From positions 1 to 21,872 of the forward strand of contig DCGX01000014.1 of the NCBI GenBank assembly GCA_002315505.1: a DNA stretch of 21,872 nucleotides, given 5' to 3'. Every line of letters starts with the position of its first letter. Position 1 is the stretch's first letter. The notes beneath the pieces are model-generated. The model searched no databases. It saw only the letters and a list, made by a program, of their open reading frames with translations, and was not told the origin of the DNA. The DNA is from Ruminococcaceae bacterium UBA1767 (GTDB taxonomy: Bacteria; Bacillota; Clostridia; Oscillospirales; Acutalibacteraceae). The translations under genes were made by a program, and so were the position numbers. Of this stretch, positions 1-7,778 are shown piece by piece.

Positions 1-45
1 GAGAGTAGATGGTCTTTTTTATTTTACAAAGGAATTCAATATTCA

Positions 46-78
46 AAAACACCACTCTTATGATAAGAGCGGTGTTTT
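46..78 (-). terminator. Intrinsic terminator of the GH29 fucosidase gene
   Basis: An inverted repeat lies directly past the fucosidase stop codon. Eight outer pairs (46-53 with 71-78), one A-C mismatch (54/70), then six inner pairs (55-60 with 64-69) close on a 3-base loop. Read leftward, the stem runs into a T-rich stretch (GTGTTTTTGAAT). It is A/T-rich on both flanks, so it could also stop rightward transcription from outside the window. Positions 1-44 hold no gene that I can support. Confidence 0.85.
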
Positions 79-80
79 AT

Positions 81-1433
81 TTAATATACAGATATTTGAT
101 CAAGTATCGGAACATCTCGGGAAGAGGTAATGATTATTCGGAGTTTGTTTGTTTTGCATGGATTGAATTTCATAATTCTATTTGAGCCGACCGTTGTTCC
201 TTCATCGAATTTCTGGAAGATTCCGTCTTCGTCAAGGCGATAAACGATGAAGTTTTCTATACGTTGTCCCTCTTCGATTTTCTCATGTAATTCAAGATAT
301 TTTACTTCTTGAATTTCCTTGAATTCAATATCAATTATTTGTTGTGTTTCTGAATCTGAGTACGGCAAATAAGAAATCTCAGCATCCTTACATAAATCAT
401 TTTCAAATGATTTCTTTATCATTTCGCCAAGCTCTTTTAATCTGATTATATCTTTTTCGTTGAGCTTACCGTTCGGCATTGGCGGAACATTCAGATTAAA
501 GGTCGTGTTTCCTCCGACAGAATGGATATATGTATTAAATAATCTTTCAAGTGAATGAGGCTCCTCATCCTCGTGGTAGAACCAGCCGGGACGAATCGAC
601 ATATCAACCTCGGCTGGAGAAAATACAAGTCCTTTGGAATAAAGAATGTTACTGAGCGCACCGATGTTATCGTCCATATTATACATATAGTCAAGCGTGC
701 CTTTCTTGTAAAGAGGGCCTGCACCCGTCTGAATATTCATGTTTAACGGACAAAGTTCGCTCGGGACAACTGCCCATTCGGCATATCTTGTTGAACCGCT
801 TTCATTACCGCACCAGCGTATAATTCCTTTATCATTAAAATAAGTTGCGTTCGGTTGATATTTTTCAATGAGAGCAAGAAATCCGTCAAAGTCGTAAACC
901 TGCTTTTTGCCGTTAGGACCTTCACCACAGGCTCCGTCAAACCAGACGTGGAAAATATCACCGTAATTTGTAAGTAATTCCGTAAGTTGATTTTTGTAAT
1001 ACTCGTTGTATTCGTCTGTTCCGTACAGCTTTGAATTTCTGTCCCACGGCGAAAGGTAGAATCCGAATTTTAATCCGTGACGGCGGCAGGCATCGGATAA
1101 TTCCTTTACTATATCGCCCTTGCCGTTCTTGTACGGACTGTTTTTCATACAATGCTCTGTGTATTTGCTTTGCCAAAGACAAAATCCGTCATGGTGCTTT
1201 GCTGTGAGAATAACACCTTTCATTCCTGCTGAAACAAAGGCCTCACACCACCCGTCACAATCCAGTTCGGTAGGATTAAAAATTGAAGGACTTTCTTCAC
1301 CCGTACCCCATTCAAGTCCCGTAAAAGTGTTCGGACTGAAATGAACAAAGGCATAAAACGGAGTTTCTTTCAAATGCCGAAGCTGATTTGCAGAGGGCTT
1401 TACATGAGCCGCCTGTTTAATAAAATCTGTCAT
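81..1433 (-). CDS. Alpha-L-fucosidase, GH29 (GH29-B-like), cytoplasmic
   Basis: The 450-residue protein should hydrolyse terminal alpha-L-fucose with retention. The N-terminal block (HFSPNTFTGLEWGTG, ~31-45) followed by AKHHDGF (~78-84) is the pattern of the GH29-B branch, which favours alpha-1,3/1,4 (Lewis-type) fucose. The expected nucleophile is Asp ~166 in VWFDGA. A C-terminal region of about 100 residues looks like the usual beta-sandwich. There is no signal peptide, so the enzyme should act on imported oligosaccharide. I chose the ATG at 1433 because AGGG sits 8 bases upstream; an in-frame GTG at 1442 would overlap that site. It has its own promoter, divergent from the transporter-GH5-GH130 operon, and the pair probably forms one catabolic locus. 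Family assignment is firm; the subfamily and linkage preference come from memory of motifs. Confidence 0.93.
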   Translation of the reverse strand: MTDFIKQAAHVKPSANQLRHLKETPFYAFVHFSPNTFTGLEWGTGEESPSIFNPTELDCDGWCEAFVSAGMKGVILTAKHHDGFCLWQSKYTEHCMKNSPYKNGKGDIVKELSDACRRHGLKFGFYLSPWDRNSKLYGTDEYNEYYKNQLTELLTNYGDIFHVWFDGACGEGPNGKKQVYDFDGFLALIEKYQPNATYFNDKGIIRWCGNESGSTRYAEWAVVPSELCPLNMNIQTGAGPLYKKGTLDYMYNMDDNIGALSNILYSKGLVFSPAEVDMSIRPGWFYHEDEEPHSLERLFNTYIHSVGGNTTFNLNVPPMPNGKLNEKDIIRLKELGEMIKKSFENDLCKDAEISYLPYSDSETQQIIDIEFKEIQEVKYLELHEKIEEGQRIENFIVYRLDEDGIFQKFDEGTTVGSNRIMKFNPCKTNKLRIIITSSRDVPILDQISVY

Positions 1434-1451
1434 AACTATCACCCTGATTTT

Positions 1452-1480
1452 ATTATATCAACTAAAAAAACAGTTGTCAA
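1452..1480 (-). promoter_or_regulatory. Promoter of the GH29 fucosidase gene
   Basis: On the minus strand there is TTGACA (1480-1475), a 17-base spacer, and TATAAT (1457-1452): a perfect sigma-A consensus. Transcription would start near 1445, giving a leader of about 12 bases that carries the AGGG ribosome site. Such strength suggests control by a repressor or activator binding nearby. Confidence 0.85.
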
Positions 1481-1498
1481 TTCGTTAAATTAGCTCAA

Positions 1499-1527
1499 TT
1501 GATTTGTGAAAGTACGTGTGATATAAT
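1499..1527 (+). promoter_or_regulatory. Promoter of the transporter-GH5-GH130 operon
   Basis: TTGATT (1499-1504), a 17-base spacer and TATAAT (1522-1527). Its -35 box lies 18 bp from that of the divergent fucosidase promoter, so one bound regulator could control both. The predicted start of transcription is near 1534. Confidence 0.8.
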
Positions 1528-1566
1528 TTTAAGTAATAACGTTCCTATATGTAAGGAGTGGTTTGT

Positions 1567-3753
1567 TTGAGTATTGATGTTAGGCAAAAGCTCGGTAATT
1601 TAATATCATATTGGAAAACACCGCCCGAGGGCAGATATATGCCGTTTAAAGAAATTGCGGCAGTTTCTCTCGGTGGCATGGGTGTACGTTTTATTATTGA
1701 CACAATCAGCCGTATGATTCTGTCGGTCGGCAACGTTCTGATTGGTAATACCATCGGTATTCCGCCGATTCCGCTTTATGTGATTTACCTTTTGAGTGTG
1801 TTGTCAAATTTCCCGCTTACAACACTCAGAGCAAGAATTGTTGATTACAGTCATAACAAAAAAGGAAAATATCGTCCGTTCATTATGTATATGGCTATAC
1901 CTACGGCTGTTCTCGGTATCGGCTTTGTAATGATGCCGTATGACAAAATGTCAATGATAATGAAATGTGCCGTAATTCTTGCTTTCAATATCGGTTTCCA
2001 GTTCTTTTATAATTTTCTTAACGATTCCAACGATAATCTCGTAAATGTTCTTTCACCGAATACATATGAGCGTTCAGACGTATTTTCAATTAAGAGTATA
2101 GTTGACTCGATGGCTCCTTCGATAATGAATATTGTTGTTCCGATTGCCGCAAAGCTCGTTACAGGTGAGGAAACAATCTACGATATGCGTGTGTACAGGG
2201 TATTGTATCCGCCTGTTCTTGTAGTCGGAGTTTTGATGACAATTGTTGTTTATGTCGGCACAGAGGAAAAAATAGTTCAGCCGAAAAACCACGCAGTTAA
2301 GGTCAGATTTGTTGATACACTTCGCTCTGTTGCGAAAAATAAATATTTCTGGATTATTTCACTCGCATCATGTCTCGGTTTTCTTGAAACATCATTCGGA
2401 AACGTTCTCGGATGGATGTATAATTATCAGAAGGTATGTTCAGCGGGTCAGTATGCACTCATTACAACAATTTACGGAAACGCCTCGCTGTGGGCGATGA
2501 TTTTCACTCCGATATTAATCAGAAAAATCGGAAAGAAAAATCTTCTTGTATTTTCAAATTTACTCAATATATTATTTATTGCGACTATGTATCCGATTGT
2601 AAAGGATTCACCGACCTCGTCAATGATATGGATGTTCTTGATATGCTTATTTATCAACGGAGTTGTAACGCAGGTTACAGTAACACTGACACCGAGCCTA
2701 AACGGTGATATCCGAGATTATCAGCAGTATATTAGCGACGAAAGATATGACGGCATTTTTGCCGTTGTCGGACTTATCGGAAGTGTATGGAATCTTGCAA
2801 CAGGCTCTATTTTGCCGACAATTTACAGTAAAGCAGGCTTGAATTCCGACGTGGCAGTTTCGCTCGGATACAGCAAAAATAATATTTATGACGTGCTTTA
2901 TAATGAAAACTACTTCAGAAGTATCTGCGGAGTTTTGATTATTGCTTCCGTTGTCGGTGCGGCACTCAATGTTATTCCGTTTTTCTTCTATGATCTGACA
3001 GAAACAAAGCAGAAGGCAATGATTGCAGTTCTTAAAATCCGTGCAATGTTTGATGATTATAATGACGGAATTATTGATGAGAAAAAAATAATCGAAGGCA
3101 TTGCAATAATTGATGAAGCACTTGAGCTTAAAAATGAAATTGAAATCGAAACAAAAGGTCTTCGTAAAAAAGATAAAAAAGAAGCAAAGCAATACAACGA
3201 AAAAATTGAAATTGCAAAATTTATTGCGGATGAAATCGGCTTTTACGATACACCTGCAACAAAGGTATTTATTTTGCGTGCAGAAAGAATTGTTGAAGGC
3301 GGAATTGAAAATTTAATTATCAACCTTGAAGGCGATGTGAAAAAGGCGAAGACGTTGCCGAGAAACACACTTGAGCAAAAGGAATATCGCAAGCAGGTTG
3401 TTGAAAATGCCGTGACCGAGAGAGTTGCGAAGAAGACAATTTCAAAGTACTACCAAAAGGGCATAGCCGAGTTTGACAAGGTTCGTTTTGATGAGCTTTT
3501 CGCAAGAGAGGATAAGGCTGACGAGGAGCTGAAAACAGCCTATCAGAATAAGGATAAAAATTCGGTTCAGTATTATAAAATTGAAAAGAGAAAGGTTCAG
3601 CTTGAAATCAAGAAGCTCACAAAAGAATATTCAATTTATAATCGTGCGGTTAAGCCATATAACGATGCTGTTAAATTCCTTCAGCGACGTGAAAATTATC
3701 AGCACATAAGTGAATTTAAGGCTGAATGCAAAGAAAAAATTCTCACAAAATAA
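1567..3753 (+). CDS. GPH/MFS-2-type sugar transporter with long cytoplasmic tail
   Basis: A 728-residue membrane protein. Roughly the first 478 residues are hydrophobic helices with the glycoside-pentoside-hexuronide layout, including a basic loop (NKKGKYRPF, ~98-106) like the loop 2-3 signature of MelB-type symporters. It probably imports a glycoside. Two things are odd. First, residues ~479-728 form a highly charged, Lys/Glu-rich, probably helical or coiled-coil cytoplasmic region, about 250 residues beyond a normal GPH carrier, and unlike the IIA domain of LacS. Second, by my hand alignment the cation-binding Asp pair of MelB helix 2 is replaced (Asn ~81, Thr ~85). I chose the TTG at 1567 because AAGGAG (1553-1558) lies 8 bases upstream; the GTG at 1558 overlaps that site. 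It is the first gene of an operon, with 11 bases to the GH5. The substrate is unknown. Confidence 0.85.
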   Translation: MSIDVRQKLGNLISYWKTPPEGRYMPFKEIAAVSLGGMGVRFIIDTISRMILSVGNVLIGNTIGIPPIPLYVIYLLSVLSNFPLTTLRARIVDYSHNKKGKYRPFIMYMAIPTAVLGIGFVMMPYDKMSMIMKCAVILAFNIGFQFFYNFLNDSNDNLVNVLSPNTYERSDVFSIKSIVDSMAPSIMNIVVPIAAKLVTGEETIYDMRVYRVLYPPVLVVGVLMTIVVYVGTEEKIVQPKNHAVKVRFVDTLRSVAKNKYFWIISLASCLGFLETSFGNVLGWMYNYQKVCSAGQYALITTIYGNASLWAMIFTPILIRKIGKKNLLVFSNLLNILFIATMYPIVKDSPTSSMIWMFLICLFINGVVTQVTVTLTPSLNGDIRDYQQYISDERYDGIFAVVGLIGSVWNLATGSILPTIYSKAGLNSDVAVSLGYSKNNIYDVLYNENYFRSICGVLIIASVVGAALNVIPFFFYDLTETKQKAMIAVLKIRAMFDDYNDGIIDEKKIIEGIAIIDEALELKNEIEIETKGLRKKDKKEAKQYNEKIEIAKFIADEIGFYDTPATKVFILRAERIVEGGIENLIINLEGDVKKAKTLPRNTLEQKEYRKQVVENAVTERVAKKTISKYYQKGIAEFDKVRFDELFAREDKADEELKTAYQNKDKNSVQYYKIEKRKVQLEIKKLTKEYSIYNRAVKPYNDAVKFLQRRENYQHISEFKAECKEKILTK

Positions 3754-3764
3754 GGTAAATTATT

Positions 3765-5222
3765 ATGAAAAAAATAATTGCAAAAGATAAAAAATTTGTT
3801 GACGAATCCGGCAGAGAAGTGATTTTCAGCGGAGTGAATGTTGTTGACAAAAGTGACTATAAAGACGGCGAGCAGAGCTTTCCTTTTTTAACAGAGGATG
3901 TTATCAAAGGCTTTAATGAATGCGGCTTCAATCTTATTCGACTCGGCTTTAACTGGGCAAAAATTGAGCCGTATGCAGGCAGGTATAATGATGAATACCT
4001 TGACCGCTTAGCTGCGATAATTGACCTTTGTGAGAAATATGAAATCTATGTTTTTCTTGATATGCATCAGGATTTGTTTTCGTCGGTAACCAATGGTGAT
4101 GGAGCACCGGGGTGGGCTGTTGATACAGACGGAATAACCTCCACTCCGACAAAATTTGTATGGGCTGAGGACTATTTCTGGGGCAGAGCCTGTCACAGGA
4201 GCTTTGATAATTTCTGGAACAATAAAAAGGTAAACGGCATGGGATTGCAGGATTGGTATGCAGATTGCTGGGTACATATTGTAAAGAAACTCGGTTCAAA
4301 GAGTGCTGTAATCGGCTTTGATGTATTTAACGAGCCGTTCCCGGGAACCGATGGCGGAAAGGTGTTCAGAAAAATTGTTTTCGGTGCAACAAAAACAATT
4401 CTTTTTAACAAAAAAGTAAATCGTCCGAAGATGCTGATTGACGCAATTTCAAAGGACAGAGTCGAGAAAGTTCTGTCGCACATTTCATATGATGTTTTGC
4501 ACAGTGCAACAAAGGATTCAAACGAGCTTATCAGGAAATTTGATACGGAATACTATGCTCCGTTTATGAAGAAAATTGCGGCGGCAATCCGAAATTCGGG
4601 TTCTGAAAAGCTGATGTTTCTTGAAAACAGTTACTACTCAAATCTCGGAATCCCGTATTCTGCACCGCCGATTGAGTTTTACGGCAGAGTGGATTCACAA
4701 CAGATTTTTGCTCCCCACGCATATGACTTTATGGTTGATACTCCCGAGTATAAATATGCAAGCAATGACCGTGTAGGCGGAATTTTTGCAGAGCATAAAA
4801 AAAGTCAGAGCAGATTGAATATGCCCGTAATTGTCGGCGAATGGGGAGGCTTCGGCTCGGACGATGACGAGAGCTGGCTTAAGCATATTGAATTTCTCCT
4901 TAAATTGTTTGACGAAAACAAATGGAGCAATACATATTGGCAGTATATGGATTCATTTTTCACTTCTCCGCTGATGAAGGTTTTTGTGCGACCTTTCCCG
5001 AAAGCGGTTTGCGGAGAAATTGATAATTATAATTATGACTATGAAAAGAAAATATTTACTCTTTCCTTCACTCAGAATGAGAGCGGAGCAAGTGAAATTT
5101 CAACTCCTTTCGGCGTGAAAAATCTTACGCTTGATGAAGAAGAAATTGAGTATATGCAGTCCGGTGCAAGGACAGAAATCTATACACAACCGGGCAGACA
5201 TATTTTGAAAATTTATTTTTAA
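3765..5222 (+). CDS. GH5 glycosidase, endoglycoceramidase-like, cytoplasmic
   Basis: A 485-residue retaining beta-glycosidase of clan GH-A. Visible motifs are DMHQDLFS (~99-106), GDGAPGWA (~111-118), GFDVFNEP (~184-191) with acid/base Glu ~190, and VIVGEWGGFG (~355-364) with nucleophile Glu ~359. The DMHQD block followed by G(D/N)GAPxWA is typical of the endoglycoceramidase branch of GH5, which cleaves the glucosyl-ceramide bond or related beta-glucosides. The last ~90 residues resemble the beta-sandwich found at the C-terminus of these enzymes. There is no signal peptide, unlike secreted endoglycoceramidases, so it should act on a small imported substrate, perhaps a lyso-glycolipid or an aryl/alkyl glycoside. 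It sits 11 bases after the transporter; its AAGG ribosome site overlaps the transporter stop. GH5 membership is firm; substrate is inference. Confidence 0.88.
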   Translation: MKKIIAKDKKFVDESGREVIFSGVNVVDKSDYKDGEQSFPFLTEDVIKGFNECGFNLIRLGFNWAKIEPYAGRYNDEYLDRLAAIIDLCEKYEIYVFLDMHQDLFSSVTNGDGAPGWAVDTDGITSTPTKFVWAEDYFWGRACHRSFDNFWNNKKVNGMGLQDWYADCWVHIVKKLGSKSAVIGFDVFNEPFPGTDGGKVFRKIVFGATKTILFNKKVNRPKMLIDAISKDRVEKVLSHISYDVLHSATKDSNELIRKFDTEYYAPFMKKIAAAIRNSGSEKLMFLENSYYSNLGIPYSAPPIEFYGRVDSQQIFAPHAYDFMVDTPEYKYASNDRVGGIFAEHKKSQSRLNMPVIVGEWGGFGSDDDESWLKHIEFLLKLFDENKWSNTYWQYMDSFFTSPLMKVFVRPFPKAVCGEIDNYNYDYEKKIFTLSFTQNESGASEISTPFGVKNLTLDEEEIEYMQSGARTEIYTQPGRHILKIYF

Positions 5223-5233
5223 GGGTGACTTGT

Positions 5234-6193
5234 ATGTCAGAGATAATCGGAAAAGCAATAAAGAATATTCCGTGGCAGGATAAGCCGGAGGGATATCGTT
5301 ATCCTGTATGGAGATACGACGGAAATCCAATAATTACAAGAGATAATCTGTTCTTCGCAAACAGTATTTTTAATTCTGCCGTTGTGCCGTTTGGTGACGG
5401 CTTTGCAGGTGTGTTTAGAGTTGATACAAGAACACGTGACCAGGTGCTTGTAACGGGCTTCAGTGACGATGCAATAAACTGGAGGCTTACAGACAAATAT
5501 ATTTTTGAGGGCTATGACCCTCGTCTTTGCGAAATTGACGGGAAATATTATCTGACTTGGGTTAAGCTCACACCGCACGGAACAGTTATCGGAATTGCTT
5601 ATACAACTGATTTTGAGGAGTGGACAGAGCTTGAAGAAGCCTGCTACCCTGTTTCGAGAAACGGTGTTCTTTTTCCCCGTAAAATAAATGATGAATATAT
5701 GCTCCTCATAAGACCCTGCGACAGAGGTCATACTCCTTATGGTGATATTTTCTTAATGAGAAGCCGTGACCTTGAATATTGGGGCAAAAACAGATTTGTT
5801 ATGGGACCTGTTAAGAACTGGGAAATGACAAAGGTCGGTGCAGGCCCTACTCCGATTGAGATTGACGAAGGCTGGCTGATGCTCTATCACGGAGTAATTA
5901 CGAGCTGTAACGGCTTTACTTACAGTATGGGTGCGGCAATTCTCGACAAGGACGAGCCGTGGAAGGTTAAATACAGAGCAGACAGCTTTTTGCTTGCTCC
6001 TCACGAGAGCTATGAATGTGTCGGTGATGTTCCGAATGTTGTGTTCCCGTGCGCCGCTCTTGCAGACAGTGAAAGCGGAAAAATCGCAATTTATTACGGT
6101 GCGGCAGATACAACAGTTGCACTTGCGTTTACAACGGTTGACGAGGTTGTCAGCTATGTAAAAGAACATAACTTGGAAAAATGGGGGAATTAA
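5234..6193 (+). CDS. GH130 beta-mannoside phosphorylase
   Basis: A 319-residue five-bladed beta-propeller enzyme, normal length for GH130. Such enzymes split beta-mannosides with inorganic phosphate, giving alpha-mannose-1-phosphate plus the shortened acceptor. I see the conserved YDPR (~94-97, with the Asp taken as general acid), SRNGVLFPRK, KVGAGPTP and MLYHGV, and near the end FPCAA...YYGAADT. The retained Lys and His motifs favour a phosphorylase rather than the hydrolytic GH130 type. No signal peptide. I chose the ATG at 5234: AAGGG (5221-5225) overlaps the GH5 stop and is 8 bases away; the in-frame GTG at 5225 overlaps that site. Partners may be mannosyl-glucose, mannosyl-GlcNAc or manno-oligosaccharides; the sequence alone does not decide. 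Working after a GH5 and beside a fucosidase, it likely finishes the breakdown of a mannose-bearing glycan. Confidence 0.9.
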   Translation: MSEIIGKAIKNIPWQDKPEGYRYPVWRYDGNPIITRDNLFFANSIFNSAVVPFGDGFAGVFRVDTRTRDQVLVTGFSDDAINWRLTDKYIFEGYDPRLCEIDGKYYLTWVKLTPHGTVIGIAYTTDFEEWTELEEACYPVSRNGVLFPRKINDEYMLLIRPCDRGHTPYGDIFLMRSRDLEYWGKNRFVMGPVKNWEMTKVGAGPTPIEIDEGWLMLYHGVITSCNGFTYSMGAAILDKDEPWKVKYRADSFLLAPHESYECVGDVPNVVFPCAALADSESGKIAIYYGAADTTVALAFTTVDEVVSYVKEHNLEKWGN

Positions 6194-6194
6194 A

Positions 6195-7391
6195 ATGAAA
6201 AGGTTATTATCAGTTATTCTTGCAATCGTGATGGTTTTTTGCTTCACGGTTACAGGTTTTGCAAAGGAAAATAAAACACTTAGATTTAATGACGACGGTA
6301 AATTTACAATTGTACATCTTACGGATTCCCATCTTGACTATCCTATACAGCCGTTTTTAAGACAGTATATAGTTGAAATGCTTGATACGGTCAAGCCCGA
6401 CCTTGTTGTTCTCGGCGGCGATGTTTCGACAGAGGGCTTTGCTCCGAATGAGGTAAGTGAAAATCCGCTTGAGGATTCCATAAAAGATTTGTGTACAATG
6501 CTCGTTGAAAGAGAAATTTATTTCACGGTAGTTTTCGGAAATCATGACTGCCAGGGCGGAAGAACAGCCGAAATGAATTTCGATTTGTACAGAAAATACG
6601 GTGGGGAATATTTCCTCGCTTACGATGCCGTACCGGAGCTTACAGGCTACGGTACACACGATTTGCCGATTATGTCATCTGACGGAAAAAAGGTCGCATT
6701 TAACCTTTATATGATTGATTCGGGTGACTGTGTGTTTGATGAAAACGGAAATAATATCGGCTACGATTCAGTTCATCCCGACCAGATTGAATGGTATAAG
6801 CAAAGAGCAAATCAGCTCAAGTCAGAGAACGGCGGACAGGTTGTTCCGTCAATGGTTTTCCAGCATATCATCGTGCAGGAAATTGATGATTATCTTTTCT
6901 ATTCTGTTAAGAACAGTGCAGGTGCACTCGGCGAGGAATTTGACGGCAGACATTATCTGTTTACCCCGATTCCGAAAATTCATAATATTAAAGACGGATT
7001 CATAATGGAAAAGCCCTGTCCGGGTTATTATAACTATGGTCAGCTCGAAGCAATGAAGGAAACCGGCGATGTTATTGCAGTTTTCTCGGGACATGACCAT
7101 TCAAATACATTTACCGTAAATATTGACGGCATTGACGTTGTTAACACAGGTGGCTGTAAGCGACAGGCATCACTTCGACTTTTCACAAGCGGTGTTCGTG
7201 TAATCACACTTGACGAAAACAATCCGACCGAATACGAAAGTTCAATGTACACTGTAATGGATGCGGCAAAAAAAGACGGCTCGCAAATCCTTTCACAGGG
7301 TGATGTCAAAAAGAGTGATGTTATCATCACAGGAATGTGGGAGAAAATCTTTACTCTTGCGATGCAGGTATTCTACTTTATAAACAAATAA
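6195..7391 (+). CDS. Secreted calcineurin-like metallophosphoesterase
   Basis: A 398-residue protein that opens with a signal peptide (MKRLL, hydrophobic core, likely cut after TGFA, ~residue 23). The full dinuclear-metal motif set is present: TDSH (Asp ~44, His ~46), GGD (Asp ~76), GNHD (Asn ~116, His ~117), His ~224 in FQH, and SGHDH (His ~300, ~302). It probably hydrolyses a phosphoester outside the membrane; the layout resembles purple-acid-phosphatase/Icc-like enzymes, but the substrate is unknown. It is the last gene of the transporter-GH5-GH130 operon. The GGGGGA ribosome site lies inside the end of the GH130 gene and the start is one base past that stop, so translation is probably coupled. 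A bidirectional hairpin terminator follows. Confidence 0.88.
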   Translation: MKRLLSVILAIVMVFCFTVTGFAKENKTLRFNDDGKFTIVHLTDSHLDYPIQPFLRQYIVEMLDTVKPDLVVLGGDVSTEGFAPNEVSENPLEDSIKDLCTMLVEREIYFTVVFGNHDCQGGRTAEMNFDLYRKYGGEYFLAYDAVPELTGYGTHDLPIMSSDGKKVAFNLYMIDSGDCVFDENGNNIGYDSVHPDQIEWYKQRANQLKSENGGQVVPSMVFQHIIVQEIDDYLFYSVKNSAGALGEEFDGRHYLFTPIPKIHNIKDGFIMEKPCPGYYNYGQLEAMKETGDVIAVFSGHDHSNTFTVNIDGIDVVNTGGCKRQASLRLFTSGVRVITLDENNPTEYESSMYTVMDAAKKDGSQILSQGDVKKSDVIITGMWEKIFTLAMQVFYFINK

Positions 7392-7394
7392 AAA

Positions 7395-7425
7395 AACAGC
7401 TCCGAAATTTTCGTTCGGAGCTGTT
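7395..7425. terminator. Bidirectional terminator between phosphoesterase and darA
   Basis: A perfect 12-bp inverted repeat (AACAGCTCCGAA, 7395-7406, with 7414-7425) closes on a 7-base loop. It lies between two convergent operons. Leftward it ends in TTTTTATTTGTTT, a good T-tract; rightward the tail (AACTTTAATT) is weaker. Confidence 0.88.
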
Positions 7426-7437
7426 AACTTTAATTAA

Positions 7438-7764
7438 TCAATATTTTTCCATTCCTTCAACATTAACAAGAAATACGGTTGCACCGCCGACAGTAACATC
7501 GTTTCCGAGTGCTCCGTCTGCAAAGCCTCTGCCGAGTGAATCGGTTGTCTGTGTTGAGTGTGTTCTTGTTTTTGAATATTTCTTGATAATTTCCTTTGCT
7601 TCGGAAACTCTTTCGTCTTCAGTACCGATTAAAAATGTTGTATTGCCGACCATGAGAAATCCGCCTGTTGTTGAGAGCTTTGTAACTGTGAAGTTTTCCT
7701 TTGTCAGAGCAGATGCTACTACTGCTGAATCATCGTTATTTACAATTGCAATTAAAAGTTTCAT
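7438..7764 (-). CDS. darA: PII-like cyclic-di-AMP receptor DarA/PstA
   Basis: A 108-residue cytoplasmic trimer-forming sensor of the PII-like family (former DUF970) that binds cyclic-di-AMP. The N-terminus MKLLIAIV, KLSTTGGFLMVGNTT (~29-43) and the closing VTVGGATVFLVNVE match DarA/PstA closely. Residues reported to contact the nucleotide in S. aureus PstA (Asn24, Thr28, Phe36, Asn41) fall at the same numbers here. Length is normal for the family. AGGAG sits 8 bases before the ATG at 7764. It is the last gene of a three-gene operon, 14 bases after the DUF1854 gene. Output partners of DarA are poorly known, so its linkage to an ABC exporter is informative; many Gram-positives carry it near tmk/holB instead. 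Confidence 0.94.
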   Translation of the reverse strand: MKLLIAIVNNDDSAVVASALTKENFTVTKLSTTGGFLMVGNTTFLIGTEDERVSEAKEIIKKYSKTRTHSTQTTDSLGRGFADGALGNDVTVGGATVFLVNVEGMEKY

Positions 7765-7778
7765 ATCGTTATCTCCTA

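Noticed and set aside
2698..3192. Open frame of 164 codons antisense to the transporter gene
   Set aside because: Poly-Phe/Asn/Ile composition is the mirror of the Lys/Glu-rich coding strand; no family likeness.
5237..5731. Open frame of 164 codons antisense to GH130 (and a similar one at 5753-6247)
   Set aside because: Both mirror the conserved GH130 gene; no independent start signal or motif.
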